From: Proteiniborus sp. DW1
GTDB taxonomy: Bacteria; Bacillota; Clostridia; Tissierellales; Proteiniboraceae
Length of the DNA stretch: 64,000 nt
Reading direction: 5' to 3'
Assembly (NCBI RefSeq): GCF_900095305.1
Contig: NZ_FMDO01000014.1
Span: 1-64,000, forward strand
Shown: piece after piece, positions 8,354-18,039 of the stretch
How positions within the stretch are numbered: the first letter of the stretch is position 1
Layout of the letters: each line of letters opens with the position of its first letter
Made by a program: the position numbers and the translations under genes
Notes under the pieces: model-generated
Database searches by the model: none
Seen by the model: only the letters and a program-made list of their open reading frames with translations
What the model was told of the DNA's origin: nothing

Positions 8354-9525
8354 TGGATTTCTTCGTAGATGTTGCATATGACAGTTTAAATAAATATGGT
8401 GAAGAGCTTTGTGGAGATAAGGTGGAGATAATCAATACTAATAATAGTACTATAGTTGTTTTGGCTGATGGACTAGGAAGCGGTGTAAAGGCCAATATTC
8501 TAGCAACTTTAACAACTAAAATTGCTGGTACAATGCTAAAAGGGGGAGCAAGTATCTCTGAAACTGTAGATACAATAGCTAATACACTTCCAGAATGTAG
8601 CATAAGAAAACTTGCATACTCAACCTTTGGAATAGTAAAAATTCAAGAAGATGGAACAGCCTACATAATCGAATATGATAATCCGCCAATTTTTTTTACA
8701 AGAAACTATGAAGAGACGACAATTGAAAAAAAGGATATTGTTATTAATGGCAAGAAAATAAAAGAGAGCTATGTGAAGCTTGAAGAGGGCGATGTAATTA
8801 CACTTGTAAGCGATGGGGTAATACATGCTGGAGTAGGGGGAGTATTGAACCTTGGCTGGCAATGGGAGAATGTGTCAAAGTATTTATTAAAGCAAGTTAA
8901 AAATAAAAAAAGCGCTAAAAGTATATCTAAGGGACTTATCGATACATGTAAGTGTTTATATGTAGACAAGCCAGGGGATGATACAACAGTTGTCACTATA
9001 AGAATACGGCAGCCAGAAATAGTAGATTTATTTACTGGACCACCAGAAAATGAATGTAATGATAAAAAGCTTGTCCACGACTTTATGCTAGGTGAAGGAA
9101 AAAAAGTGGTTTGTGGTGGTACTGCAGCAAAAATTGTAGGAAGAGAGCTTATGCGAGATATTGAAGTAGACTTATCTTCTATGACTGCAGATGTTCCACC
9201 TATGGCTATTATAGATGGTATAGATTTAGTTACTGAGGGAGTGCTTACCCTTAGCAAAACAGTAGAAAAAATTAAAAAATATAGAAGTGATTCCAATAAT
9301 ATAGAAACAATATGCAATTTAAATGGTGTAGATGGTGCTTCTCGTTTGGCTAAGACATTAATAGAAGACTGTACACATTTGAATCTTTGGGTAGGAAAGG
9401 CTATTAATCCTGCTCATCAAAATCCTAGTTTGCCTGTTGATTTAAGTATTAAGCTGAAAGTAGTTGAAGAGCTTTCTTTATTGATGGAGAGTATGGGGAA
9501 GATAGTAAAGATTAATTATGTCTAG
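8353..9525 (+). CDS. SpoIIE/PP2C-type serine phosphatase linked to hydrogenase
   Basis: The 390-residue protein has a PP2C-like SpoIIE domain in the first 220 residues: [13 protein letters not shown] near 35-47, [11 protein letters not shown] near 149, and [12 protein letters not shown] near 207-218, which together supply the metal-binding aspartates. The C-terminal 170 residues are a separate domain found with this family. ATG 8353 overlaps the previous stop (TAATG). The arrangement suggests a PAS hydrogenase sensor signalling through a phosphatase; the target protein is unknown and not encoded nearby. Confidence 0.85.
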   Translation: MDFFVDVAYDSLNKYGEELCGDKVEIINTNNSTIVVLADGLGSGVKANILATLTTKIAGTMLKGGASISETVDTIANTLPECSIRKLAYSTFGIVKIQEDGTAYIIEYDNPPIFFTRNYEETTIEKKDIVINGKKIKESYVKLEEGDVITLVSDGVIHAGVGGVLNLGWQWENVSKYLLKQVKNKKSAKSISKGLIDTCKCLYVDKPGDDTTVVTIRIRQPEIVDLFTGPPENECNDKKLVHDFMLGEGKKVVCGGTAAKIVGRELMRDIEVDLSSMTADVPPMAIIDGIDLVTEGVLTLSKTVEKIKKYRSDSNNIETICNLNGVDGASRLAKTLIEDCTHLNLWVGKAINPAHQNPSLPVDLSIKLKVVEELSLLMESMGKIVKINYV

Positions 9526-9550
9526 TATGGGAATAGAGGAGAGATATTAC

Positions 9551-11014
9551 ATGAGGAAATTTGAAAGTCAAGTTCAGCTTATAAAATATGAAGTTTTAAG
9601 AGAAGTATCTAGGTTAGCCTTGGAAGGAAGACTAGATGAGAGCCTGGATTCAATCCCATCTATAATAGACCCAGGTCCTGAGCCAAGAACCAGATGTTGT
9701 ATATATAAAGAACGTGCTATAACAGTTGAAAGGATAAAACTGGCAATGGGGGGAGATAAGAGTAATCCAAACATTGTAGAGGTTCTAGAAACAGCCTGTG
9801 ATTCATGTCCTATAAATCGGTTTGTAGTTACAGAAGCATGCAGGGGGTGCCTTGCACATAGATGCTATGATGCATGTCCTGTGGATGCTATACACTTTGT
9901 GGGGCATAGAGCATATATTAATCCGAATAAATGTATAGAATGTGGCAAATGTAAAGAAGTTTGTCCATATAATGCCATATCTGATGTGATGAGACCATGT
10001 AAAAGGGCATGTCCAACTTCTGCATTATCTATTAATGAGGAGAAAAAAGCTGTCATTGACAATGAAAAATGTATCCAATGTGGGGCATGTGTTTATCAGT
10101 GCCCATTTGGGGCAGTTATGGATAAATCAAGTATTGTCGAAATAATAGAAATGTTAAAGAAGGCTAGATATGACAAAGATACTAAGGTATACGCAGTAAT
10201 TGCTCCTGCCATTTCAAGCCAGTTTACATATGCAAAGATTGGACAGGTAGTCAATGGAATTAAAAAGTTAGGTTTTCACAATGTTGTAGAAGCTGCATTA
10301 GGTGCAGATATAATAGCTAAGCATGAGGCGATAGAATTTTCACAAAACATAGAGAGTCAAAAAATAATGACCAGTTCTTGTTGTCCAGCTTTTGTTTCTT
10401 TTATTAAGAAAAATTACCCTATGTTGGAAAGCAAAATATCTCATTCTGTTTCTCCAATGATTGCAGTTTCAAGACTTATAAAAAATACTGATGAAAATGC
10501 GAAGGTGGTTTTTATAGGACCTTGTATAGCAAAAAAAATGGAGATTAGAGAGGATGACTTAAGTGGAAGTGTAGACTTTGTAATGACATTTGAGGAATTA
10601 GCTGCATTACTAGATGCAGCAGACATTAAGATCGAATATTGTGACGAAGCAGTACTTGATAACGCATCATTTTTTGGAAGAATATTTGCTAGAACAGGAG
10701 GGCTTTCCGAAGCAGTAAGACATGTAATAGAAGCTGATAGTATAGATGTTGTCTTTAAACCTATAAGCTGTGATGGAATAAAAGAGTGTGATAAAGCATT
10801 GAAACTTGCTAGGGTAAATAAACTGGATGCGAATTTTATTGAAGGAATGGTGTGCGTAGGAGGATGTATTGGAGGAGCAGCATCACTGCATCATGGACCT
10901 AAGGATAGGAATGAAGTTGATAAATATGGTAAGTTAGCTATAGAAAAAGGTGTTAATGATAGTCTTAGGGTCTTTGATATAGCTAATTTAGTACTTGATA
11001 GAAATACAAAATAG
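9551..11014 (+). CDS. Catalytic [FeFe] hydrogenase, monomeric group B type
   Basis: I start at ATG 9551, which has GAGGAG 9 nt upstream; an in-frame ATG at 9518 overlaps the phosphatase gene but lacks a ribosome site. The 487-residue protein has several N-terminal cysteine clusters and two classical [4Fe-4S] motifs (CIECGKCKEVCP, CIQCGACVYQCP). It has a full H-cluster signature: TSSCCPAF (L1), GPCIAKKMEI (L2) and EGMVCVGGCIGGAA (L3). All ligands for an active H-cluster are present. It should reduce protons with ferredoxin-type electrons during fermentation. It is the last gene of the operon. Confidence 0.92.
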   Translation: MRKFESQVQLIKYEVLREVSRLALEGRLDESLDSIPSIIDPGPEPRTRCCIYKERAITVERIKLAMGGDKSNPNIVEVLETACDSCPINRFVVTEACRGCLAHRCYDACPVDAIHFVGHRAYINPNKCIECGKCKEVCPYNAISDVMRPCKRACPTSALSINEEKKAVIDNEKCIQCGACVYQCPFGAVMDKSSIVEIIEMLKKARYDKDTKVYAVIAPAISSQFTYAKIGQVVNGIKKLGFHNVVEAALGADIIAKHEAIEFSQNIESQKIMTSSCCPAFVSFIKKNYPMLESKISHSVSPMIAVSRLIKNTDENAKVVFIGPCIAKKMEIREDDLSGSVDFVMTFEELAALLDAADIKIEYCDEAVLDNASFFGRIFARTGGLSEAVRHVIEADSIDVVFKPISCDGIKECDKALKLARVNKLDANFIEGMVCVGGCIGGAASLHHGPKDRNEVDKYGKLAIEKGVNDSLRVFDIANLVLDRNTK

Positions 11015-11226
11015 TACTTTGTATAGTATAATGTGAGTTCAAATATATAGGATAAAAAGGTTCTTGGACTAGAAGGTCACTGAAAAGCCTTTTATTTCAT
11101 CCTGAGCGCTATTGAATGAACTTCCATAGAGTGAAAACATGGGATTCTTTCATTGAGTTTCAGAATGATAGGCGAGAAAACTATAGTTTTTTGTGGTCTC
11201 TAATTTAAAGAGCCTTTTTTTGTGAA
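11015..11226. other. Intergenic region with a palindromic repeat
   Basis: No gene is seen. The stretch holds the imperfect palindrome described at 11097-11168, and then AGAGCC followed by seven T at about 11208-11221, which may be the hydrogenase operon's terminator tail. Confidence 0.4.
11097..11168. repeat. Imperfect palindromic intergenic repeat
   Basis: TTTCATCCTGAG at the left and TTTCAGAATGA at the right are imperfect inverted copies, with ATTGAATGAACTTCC and GGGATTCTTTCATTG between. The layout resembles the TCATTCTGAG-type interspersed repeats common between genes of Firmicutes. A related element may be at 44806-44871. Confidence 0.45.
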
Positions 11227-11255
11227 TTGACAGAAAATAATTAGTATCATATAAT
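11227..11255 (+). promoter_or_regulatory. Promoter of the marR-ABC operon
   Basis: A consensus sigma-A promoter: TTGACA (11227-11232), exactly 17 bp, TATAAT (11250-11255). Transcription should start near 11262, just before the operator. Confidence 0.85.
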
Positions 11256-11271
11256 ATTTAGTGTATCAAAA

Positions 11272-11288
11272 ATATCGTATAACGATAT
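11272..11288 (+). promoter_or_regulatory. Candidate MarR operator
   Basis: ATATCGT-ATA-ACGATAT is a perfect 7-bp inverted repeat with a 3-bp spacer, about 10 bp after the predicted transcription start. Its size and place fit autorepression by the MarR protein encoded 16 bp downstream. Confidence 0.7.
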
Positions 11289-11303
11289 AAGGGGAGGGAA
11301 AAT

Positions 11304-11765
11304 TTGGACTTATCAAGAAAAACAGAAGAAATAGTCAAGTATGTAAGACAGGTTACTAGCATAATACATAAAAAGCGTCATGATATCGCCCAAAACAACA
11401 ATCTTACTCTTGACCAATTTCATACATTGATTTACCTCAAGAAAGTTGACTATCCTCCAACTATAGGAGAGATGGCGAGAGAAACAAATAAGGCACAGAA
11501 CACAATTTCCGAAAGAATTTCAAGACTTGAAGAAAAAGGGTTAGTAGAAAGAGTAAAGGATGAGAATGATAGAAGAGTGAGTAGGGTTGCTTTGACACAA
11601 GCTGGATTAGAGTTAATAAGCTCAATAAACTACCAGGCTAGTACAGAACTTGTAAAGAATGCTCTAATAAATATTAATGAAGAAGTTGTAGACAATATGT
11701 TATATGGATTAGAGGAGTTAGCTAAACAATTAGAAAAATATGAAGGAGGGGTTTATAATGCTTAG
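11304..11765 (+). CDS. MarR-family transcriptional regulator
   Basis: The 153-residue protein starts at TTG 11304 behind GGGGAGGG. It has the MarR winged-helix layout: N-terminal dimer helix, helix-turn-helix with PTIGEMARETNKAQNTISERISRLEEKGLVERVKDENDRRVSRVAL split across recognition helix and wing (about residues 50-97), and a C-terminal dimer helix. It overlaps the ABC exporter gene by 8 nt, so the two are cotranslated. It most likely represses its own operon in the absence of a toxic ligand. Confidence 0.9.
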   Translation: MDLSRKTEEIVKYVRQVTSIIHKKRHDIAQNNNLTLDQFHTLIYLKKVDYPPTIGEMARETNKAQNTISERISRLEEKGLVERVKDENDRRVSRVALTQAGLELISSINYQASTELVKNALININEEVVDNMLYGLEELAKQLEKYEGGVYNA

Positions 11766-13497
11766 GAAGTTCATTACATACTATAGACCACATTGGAAGT
11801 TGTTTCTATTAGATATGATATGTGCATTTATGATTTCTGCCTTGGATTTGGTTTTCCCAATGGCAACTAGTAAAGTTATAGATGATGTAATCCCAAACAA
11901 AGAATTAAGAAGTCTAGTCATTATAACAGGTGTGTTAGTTCTCTTATATATACTTAGATATATGTGCAATTATATAGTGGACTCATGGGGGCACATAGTA
12001 GGGACAAGGATGGAGTTTGACATGCGTAAAGAGATATTCTCTCACATCCAAACCCTGTCATTTAGCTATTTTGATAATACAAAAACAGGACATATCATGT
12101 CTAGAATAGTCAATGACTTAAGAGAAATTACTGAATTAGCTCATCATGGTCCAGAGGATTTATTTATTTCCTTTGTAATGCTAATAGGTTCATTTATTAT
12201 ACTCCTTAATGTCGAATGGAGATTGACATTAATTATATTTGCATTTGTACCTATTATGATATGGTTTGCTATAGCAAAAAGAAGAAAACTAGAAAATGCT
12301 TTTATGGAACAGCGTAAAAAAATAGCTGCTGTAAATGCTCAGCTTGAAAACAGTATATCAGGAGTAAGAGTATCCAAGTCTTTTACTAATGAAGACTTCG
12401 AGGTAGAGAAGTTTAATGTTGGGAACAATGAGTTTAGAGAAACAAGAGAAAGTGCTTTTAAAGTAATGGCTGAGTTTACTTCTGGTGTAAATTTCTTTTC
12501 CAACATTTTAAATCTAGTTGCCTTAAGCGCAGGTGGATACTTTGCCTATAGAGAGTATATTAGCTATGGAGAGCTAGTTTCATTTCTATTGTATGTAAAC
12601 TTCTTCTTGCAGCCTATTAGAAGGCTTGCCCAGTTTATTCAGCAATATCAAGAGGGTATGACTGGCTTTAGGAGATTCCAAGAAATATTGAATATTGAGC
12701 CCGATATAGTAGACAGTGAAAATGCTGTTGAGCTAGAAAATGTAAAAGGTAATATAGAGCTTAGAAATGTTACATTTAGTTATCAAGATAATGATAAAAC
12801 TGTATTAGCTGGATTGAATTATACTATTAAGCCAGGAGAAACTCTTGCATTAGTAGGACCTTCAGGTGGCGGAAAGACTACACTTTGTCATTTAATACCT
12901 AGATTTTATGAATTAGATGAAGGAGATATACTAATAGATGGCATTAGTATAAAGGATATTAAGCTGAAGTCCTTAAGAAAAAATATAGGACTAGTTCAAC
13001 AGGATGTATTCTTATTTACAGGTACTATTAAAGAAAATATACTGTACGGAAATCTAGATGCAACTGACGAAGAAGTAATAGAAGCTGCTAAAAATGCTAA
13101 TATTCATGATTTTATCATGACACTACCTAATGGGTATGATACTTATGTTGGAGAAAAGGGAGTTAAGCTTTCAGGTGGTCAAAAGCAGAGAATATCAATA
13201 GCTAGAGTGTTTCTGAAAAACCCACCAATATTGATACTTGATGAGGCGACATCAGCACTAGATAATGAAACAGAGATAGCGATTCAAGAATCTCTAGAAA
13301 GACTATCAAAGGGTAGAACTACACTAGTAATTGCTCATAGACTTTCAACTATAAGAAATGCTGATGAAATAGTTGTACTTACTGATAAAGGTATAGAGGA
13401 AAAAGGAAGACATGAAGAACTCTTGGCTAGGAATGGCATCTATGCTAAGCTTTACAAGGCTCAGTTTAGAGGATATATACCTGATGGAGCAGCATAG
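11758..13497 (+). CDS. ABC exporter, fused permease and ATPase (MsbA/LmrA type)
   Basis: The start at ATG 11758 follows GGAGGGG. The 579-residue half-transporter has six helices in residues 1-310 and a nucleotide-binding domain after about 335, with Walker A GPSGGGKTT, signature LSGGQ, Walker B ILILDEATSALD and the H-loop IAHRLST. It should work as a homodimer exporting hydrophobic compounds or lipids. Linkage to a MarR regulator points to drug or toxin efflux. Confidence 0.92.
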   Translation: MLRKFITYYRPHWKLFLLDMICAFMISALDLVFPMATSKVIDDVIPNKELRSLVIITGVLVLLYILRYMCNYIVDSWGHIVGTRMEFDMRKEIFSHIQTLSFSYFDNTKTGHIMSRIVNDLREITELAHHGPEDLFISFVMLIGSFIILLNVEWRLTLIIFAFVPIMIWFAIAKRRKLENAFMEQRKKIAAVNAQLENSISGVRVSKSFTNEDFEVEKFNVGNNEFRETRESAFKVMAEFTSGVNFFSNILNLVALSAGGYFAYREYISYGELVSFLLYVNFFLQPIRRLAQFIQQYQEGMTGFRRFQEILNIEPDIVDSENAVELENVKGNIELRNVTFSYQDNDKTVLAGLNYTIKPGETLALVGPSGGGKTTLCHLIPRFYELDEGDILIDGISIKDIKLKSLRKNIGLVQQDVFLFTGTIKENILYGNLDATDEEVIEAAKNANIHDFIMTLPNGYDTYVGEKGVKLSGGQKQRISIARVFLKNPPILILDEATSALDNETEIAIQESLERLSKGRTTLVIAHRLSTIRNADEIVVLTDKGIEEKGRHEELLARNGIYAKLYKAQFRGYIPDGAA

Positions 13498-13501
13498 ATA
13501 G

Positions 13502-13530
13502 GAAGATAGAGTATTCTATCTTCTTTTTCT
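13502..13530 (+). terminator. Terminator of the marR-ABC operon
   Basis: GAAGATAGA and TCTATCTTC form a 9-bp stem with a GTAT loop, followed by TTTTTCTTGTTTTT. Confidence 0.88.
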
Positions 13531-13614
13531 TGTTTTTGAACTATATTTAGATGTTTTTAATGACAAAATAAAATTGATATAGAAGAAAAATTCCTTCTTA
13601 TTATCAATAAATAG

Positions 13615-13643
13615 TTGAAAAAAAATTACAAAAATAATATAAT
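13615..13643 (+). promoter_or_regulatory. Promoter of the amino-sugar operon
   Basis: TTGAAA (13615-13620), 17 bp, TATAAT (13638-13643). The first gene starts 40 nt downstream of the -10 box. Confidence 0.75.
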
Positions 13644-13683
13644 AAAAGCGAGATAACGTAAATTCGAAAATGAGGTGCTATAA

Positions 13684-14655
13684 GTGAGGTATATTATTGG
13701 GATTGATGGTGGTGGAACAAAGACCATAGGCTATTTAGCTGATATTCATGGTGAAATATTAAGGGTATCCTTCGCTGGTCCTTCTAACTATCATTCTGTA
13801 GGAGTAGATGGAACCAAAAAAAACCTAAGTTTAGTTATAACAAAGCTTTTAGACAACTTTCATATAGGCATTGCTGATGTAAGCATTGTTTCACTAGGAC
13901 TGGCGGGTATTGGAAGACAAGATGATGAAGAGATAATTAAGAGTTTATTAAAGGAACTTGATTTAGATAAAAAATCAATCTTAAATAGCGACGCACTAAC
14001 TGCCTTGGTAGGTGCCCATGGAAAGCCTGAAGGAATAATTACAATATCTGGTACAGGCTCAATAAGTTTTGGGATGAATAGAGAAAAAAACATAGTAAGG
14101 GTTGGAGGTTGTGGACACATTATCGATGATGAGGGCAGTGGATATGATATTGGCAGAATGATTTTAAACTCAGTGTTTAAAGCCTATGATGGAAGAAAAG
14201 GAGAAACATTCCTTACTAATGAAGTATTGAGATTTTTAAATTATCAATCAGTAGATAGTCTCATAAAATATACATATAAGGAGTTATGGAACAAGGAGCG
14301 TATTGCTAAGCTAGCTCCATTAGCACTTGTTGGAGCTATAAAAGGGGATAAAACCTCAATTGAGATTTTAGATAAAGCTGTAGAAAGCTTAGTACTTATG
14401 ACAGAGACAGTTATAAGGAAGTTAAATAATAGTGTGAGTGAATTATGTTTAATGGGTGGAGTATTTGAGAACCTTGACTATATCAGAGAGGAAGTTATTA
14501 AAAAGATAACTAAGAATAATCCACAAATAGTTGTAAAGGAGAAGCTTTGTAATGGTGGGATTGGAGCTTTGATGCTAGCATGGAAGGAGCTAGGAATAAA
14601 CTATGATGTTAGAGAATTAAAAATACAGATGAAGGAAGTGGAACATGTTGGATAA
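13684..14655 (+). CDS. murK: BadF/BcrA-family amino-sugar kinase (MurK/NagK-like)
   Basis: The 323-residue protein starts at GTG 13684 after GAGGTG. It has the ASKHA kinase phosphate loop GIDGGGTKT at residues 5-13, the second phosphate motif ISGTGSIS near 121, and the glycine-rich GGCGHIIDDEGSG near 139. This family holds N-acetylglucosamine kinases and the clostridial MurK, which phosphorylates both GlcNAc and MurNAc. The murQ gene two positions downstream favours MurK, making MurNAc-6-P for the etherase. The end overlaps the regulator gene by 11 nt. Confidence 0.8.
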   Translation: MRYIIGIDGGGTKTIGYLADIHGEILRVSFAGPSNYHSVGVDGTKKNLSLVITKLLDNFHIGIADVSIVSLGLAGIGRQDDEEIIKSLLKELDLDKKSILNSDALTALVGAHGKPEGIITISGTGSISFGMNREKNIVRVGGCGHIIDDEGSGYDIGRMILNSVFKAYDGRKGETFLTNEVLRFLNYQSVDSLIKYTYKELWNKERIAKLAPLALVGAIKGDKTSIEILDKAVESLVLMTETVIRKLNNSVSELCLMGGVFENLDYIREEVIKKITKNNPQIVVKEKLCNGGIGALMLAWKELGINYDVRELKIQMKEVEHVG

Positions 14656-15502
14656 GGGAATATTGACGAAAATAACACAGGGTTTAGAAACTTTTAGACC
14701 TTCAGAGAAGAAAGTTGCCCATTTTATTATAGATAATTCTAAGGAAGCAGTAGGACTCTCAATTATGGAACTGGCAGAAAAAAGTGGGACCAGTGAAGCA
14801 ACTATAGTTAGATTTTGTAGAACATTAGGACTTAAAGGATATCAGGACTTTAAACTAGCTATTTCACTAGATATTTCAAGTGTCAATAATAAGAGAAAAA
14901 TAATTCATGAAAAGATAAGTGAAGATGATACAGCTGAAGAAATATTTGAAAAGATATCCATAGGAAGCATAAAAGCTATAGAGGATACAAAAAAAGTGTT
15001 AAGCGCTGATTCTCTTGAAAAAGCTATAGAGGCAGTTAATAATGCAGAAAAGGTGTATTTATTCAGTGCAGGAGCATCATCTGTAGTGGCATTAGATGCA
15101 CAATATAAGCTTATGAGAATCAATATCCCTGCAATTATGTATTTTGATAACCATATACAGCTTACTGCGTCAGTACACTTAACTAAAAATGATGTAGCCA
15201 TAGGAATATCTAACTCAGGGAGAACTAAGGATGTAGTAGATGCATTAAAGGTTGCAAAAGACAAAGGGGCTACCACCATATGTATCACCCAATATGGACA
15301 ATCACCAATACTCCAATATTCGGATATCATACTCTTCACCGCTCATGTGGAAAATAACTTTAGAAGCGGAGCTATGGCTTCTAGAATTGCTCAGTTAAAT
15401 GTAATAGACAGTCTTTTCATTGGAGTAGCATGTAAGAGATATGATGAAGTAATATCTCATTTGGAGAATACAAGAGAGGCTGTTAAAAACAAGCAATATT
15501 GA
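14645..15502 (+). CDS. RpiR/MurR-family regulator with SIS domain
   Basis: The 285-residue protein has an N-terminal HTH_6 domain (about 1-80, LSIMELAEKSGTSEATIVRFCRTLG split across the helices) and a SIS sugar-phosphate domain (about 125-260: VYLFSAGASSVVA, AIGISNSGRTKDVV). MurR-type proteins respond to MurNAc-6-P. As the second gene of the operon it most likely controls its own operon; I do not see an obvious operator. Confidence 0.88.
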   Translation: MLDKGILTKITQGLETFRPSEKKVAHFIIDNSKEAVGLSIMELAEKSGTSEATIVRFCRTLGLKGYQDFKLAISLDISSVNNKRKIIHEKISEDDTAEEIFEKISIGSIKAIEDTKKVLSADSLEKAIEAVNNAEKVYLFSAGASSVVALDAQYKLMRINIPAIMYFDNHIQLTASVHLTKNDVAIGISNSGRTKDVVDALKVAKDKGATTICITQYGQSPILQYSDIILFTAHVENNFRSGAMASRIAQLNVIDSLFIGVACKRYDEVISHLENTREAVKNKQY

Positions 15503-15531
15503 TTTGAGGGTAAGACTGAAAGGAGAGCACT

Positions 15532-16428
15532 ATGATTAACGAGCTGGATAATCTTATAACAGAATCGATAAACAATAGAACCAATAACATCGATGAAAAA
15601 AGCTTGTCCGAAGTACTTAAAATTATCAACGAGGAAGACAAAAAGGTGGCTTATGCAGTAGAAAAGGAACTTCCCAATATTGAAAAAGCTGTAGAAAAAA
15701 TTATCGAATCATTTAAGAAAGGTGGAAGACTTTTTTATATCGGTGCGGGGACCAGCGGCAGACTTGGGACGCTAGATGCTGCAGAATGTCCTCCTACCTT
15801 TGGTACACCTTATGAGCAGGTAGTAGGGATTATCGCAGGTGGTAGAGACGCCCTTATATGCGCCATAGAAGGAGCAGAGGATAGTATGGAACTTGGTGAA
15901 AAGGATCTTTCAGAGAGAGAATTAACTAGTGATGATGTGGTAGTAGGCATAGCAGCAAGTGGGAGAACCCCATATGTAATAGGTGCATTAAAATATGCTA
16001 AAAAGGTAGGGGCTATCACTGTTTCTCTAAGCTGTAATGAAAAGCCCCTAATTGGAGAATATGCTGATATTTCAATAACTCCAATAGTTGGCCCTGAGAT
16101 AATTACAGGCTCCACTAGAATGAAGGCAGGTACTGCACAGAAGATGGTTTTAAATATGCTTTCTACAGCATCAATGATTGGTATTGGTAAGGTTTATGGG
16201 AACCTTATGGTGGATGTACAGCCTACCAATGAGAAATTAATTCAGAGAGCTAAAAGAATGGTCATGTTGGCAACTGGTGCAGATAAAGAAAAAGTAGAAA
16301 AGACATTAGAGTTATCAGGCTTTAATCCAAAGATTGCAATAGTTATGCTAAAGAAGAACTGTACTTATGAGGAAGCTACAAAGAGATTAAAAGATGGAGA
16401 TGGTTTTATTCATAGAGCATTAAAATAA
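15532..16428 (+). CDS. murQ: N-acetylmuramic acid 6-phosphate etherase MurQ
   Basis: The 298-residue protein matches MurQ along its whole length: LDNLITESINNRTNNID at the start, a SIS domain with GGRLFYIGAGTSGRLG (about 64-79), then DAAECPPTFGTP, the GGRDAL loop, and ITGSTRMKAGTAQKM near 195. It removes the lactyl ether from MurNAc-6-P to give GlcNAc-6-P. ATG 15532 has GGAGAG upstream. It sits between the MurR-like regulator and PTS genes, as expected for cell-wall sugar recovery. Confidence 0.96.
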   Translation: MINELDNLITESINNRTNNIDEKSLSEVLKIINEEDKKVAYAVEKELPNIEKAVEKIIESFKKGGRLFYIGAGTSGRLGTLDAAECPPTFGTPYEQVVGIIAGGRDALICAIEGAEDSMELGEKDLSERELTSDDVVVGIAASGRTPYVIGALKYAKKVGAITVSLSCNEKPLIGEYADISITPIVGPEIITGSTRMKAGTAQKMVLNMLSTASMIGIGKVYGNLMVDVQPTNEKLIQRAKRMVMLATGADKEKVEKTLELSGFNPKIAIVMLKKNCTYEEATKRLKDGDGFIHRALK

Positions 16429-16442
16429 AAGGGGGACTCTAT

Positions 16443-16748
16443 ATGAAGAGAATACTCATGGTGTGTTCTGGAGGTATGTCAAGTGCAATTGTAGTTAAAG
16501 CAATAGAAAAGGAAGCTCAAAAACATAATATTGAGCTTGAAGTAAAAGCAGTAGGAACAGGCGAGTATGAAGATGAGGTAAAAAGGGGGTGGGATATAGT
16601 ACTTGTTGCACCACAGGTAAGACATCGTTTGCCTGTTTTTGAACAGACAGCTAATGAGTTAAACATACCTATTGCAGTTATTTCTCCTCAGGGCTATAGT
16701 CCTTTAGGGGGACCGATATTGGTAGAGCAAATCAAAAAAATGATTTAA
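16443..16748 (+). CDS. PTS lactose/chitobiose-family IIB
   Basis: The 101-residue protein has the Lac-family IIB phosphocysteine motif at the N-terminus (ILMVCSGGMSSAIVV, Cys8) and spans one full IIB domain. It takes phosphate from the IIA encoded downstream and passes it to sugar entering through the IIC. It lies 14 nt after murQ and 11 nt before the IIC gene. Confidence 0.9.
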   Translation: MKRILMVCSGGMSSAIVVKAIEKEAQKHNIELEVKAVGTGEYEDEVKRGWDIVLVAPQVRHRLPVFEQTANELNIPIAVISPQGYSPLGGPILVEQIKKMI

Positions 16749-16759
16749 GGAGGGTAATT

Positions 16760-18028
16760 ATGAACAAATTTTTTGAATTCATTGAAAGAGTTCTCATGCC
16801 TCCAATGACAAAGCTATCAGAGCAAAGGCATTTGAGAGCAATTCGTGATGGTATTGTTTCAACTATACCACTAATTATTGTTGGTAGCTTCTTCCTTATA
16901 GTTGCATCTCCACCAATCCCAGCATTAGCTGAACTAGTTGCACCATATGTAGGAAAGATACTATTCCCATTTAGACTTACAGTAGGACTTATGTCATTAT
17001 ATGCTTCATATGGAATTGGTTATAGTTTGTCGAAATCATACAAGCTAGATGGAATATCAGGTGGTATTCTAGCAATGGCTGCATTTTTACTTAGTGTGAT
17101 TCCACTAAATGTGGAGGGAACTGGATGGGTACTTCCTATGGATAACCTAGGTGGTGCAGGAATGTTTGTAGCAATTATCATGGCAATATTTGCAGTTGAA
17201 GTCATGAGATTTTTACAGAAGAGAAACATTATGGTTCGTATGCCCGAAGGAGTACCTGAATCAGTAGCTAGATCATTTGAAGCTTTAATACCAGCAGCAG
17301 TTGTACTGGTTGTGGTATGGGTAGTTAGAGATATGTTAGACTTTGACATACATGCTTTTATTATGGGAATATTTAAACCTTTAGTTTATGCAGCAAATAC
17401 ATTACCAGGAGTTTTAGTACCAGTATTTTTAATTACATTACTTTGGGCTTCAGGAATACACGGTGTATCTGTAGTTGGCTCAGTTGCAAGACCAGTTTGG
17501 CTAGTCCTATTAGAAGAAAATATGGCTGCTGCTGCAAGTGGTACTGCAGTACTTCCAAATATCGGACCAGAGCCTTTCTTCCAATGGTTTATTTGGATAG
17601 GCGGTTCAGGAGCTACTCTAGGGTTAGTAATTTTACTATTATTTTCAAAATCTAAATATTTGAAGCAGCTTGGAAGAGCTAGTTTATTACCTGGAATATG
17701 TAATATAAATGAGCCTATAATATTTGGTGCCCCTATTATGCTTAATCCAGTACTTGCTATTCCATTCATTATAGGACCAATAATAACTACTATTATTACT
17801 TATGCTGCAATGTACTTCAACATAGTGGCACGTCCATCTGTGCTTCCTCCATGGACTCTCCCTGCGCCAATCGGTGCGTATTTAGCAACAGGTGGAGATT
17901 GGAAGGCATTTGTATTGGTAGTTATAAATATTTTAATAATGACTGCAGTTTACTATCCATTCTTCAAAGTTTATGAAAAGAAAATGGTACAAGAAGAACA
18001 GGGAGCAGAAGAGGCGATAGCTGAATAG
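16760..18028 (+). CDS. PTS lactose/cellobiose-family IIC permease
   Basis: The 422-residue protein has about ten hydrophobic segments and the CelB/ChbC family look, with an N-terminal start MNKFFEFIERVLMPPMTKLS, the GIHGVSVVG stretch near 235 and NINEPIIFGAPIMLNP near 315, which forms part of the sugar site. It imports and phosphorylates a beta-linked disaccharide. Neighbours suggest a substrate with GlcNAc or MurNAc, such as chitobiose or a muropeptide-derived disaccharide; this is inference. Confidence 0.9.
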   Translation: MNKFFEFIERVLMPPMTKLSEQRHLRAIRDGIVSTIPLIIVGSFFLIVASPPIPALAELVAPYVGKILFPFRLTVGLMSLYASYGIGYSLSKSYKLDGISGGILAMAAFLLSVIPLNVEGTGWVLPMDNLGGAGMFVAIIMAIFAVEVMRFLQKRNIMVRMPEGVPESVARSFEALIPAAVVLVVVWVVRDMLDFDIHAFIMGIFKPLVYAANTLPGVLVPVFLITLLWASGIHGVSVVGSVARPVWLVLLEENMAAAASGTAVLPNIGPEPFFQWFIWIGGSGATLGLVILLLFSKSKYLKQLGRASLLPGICNINEPIIFGAPIMLNPVLAIPFIIGPIITTIITYAAMYFNIVARPSVLPPWTLPAPIGAYLATGGDWKAFVLVVINILIMTAVYYPFFKVYEKKMVQEEQGAEEAIAE

Positions 18029-18039
18029 ATTAATAGATA

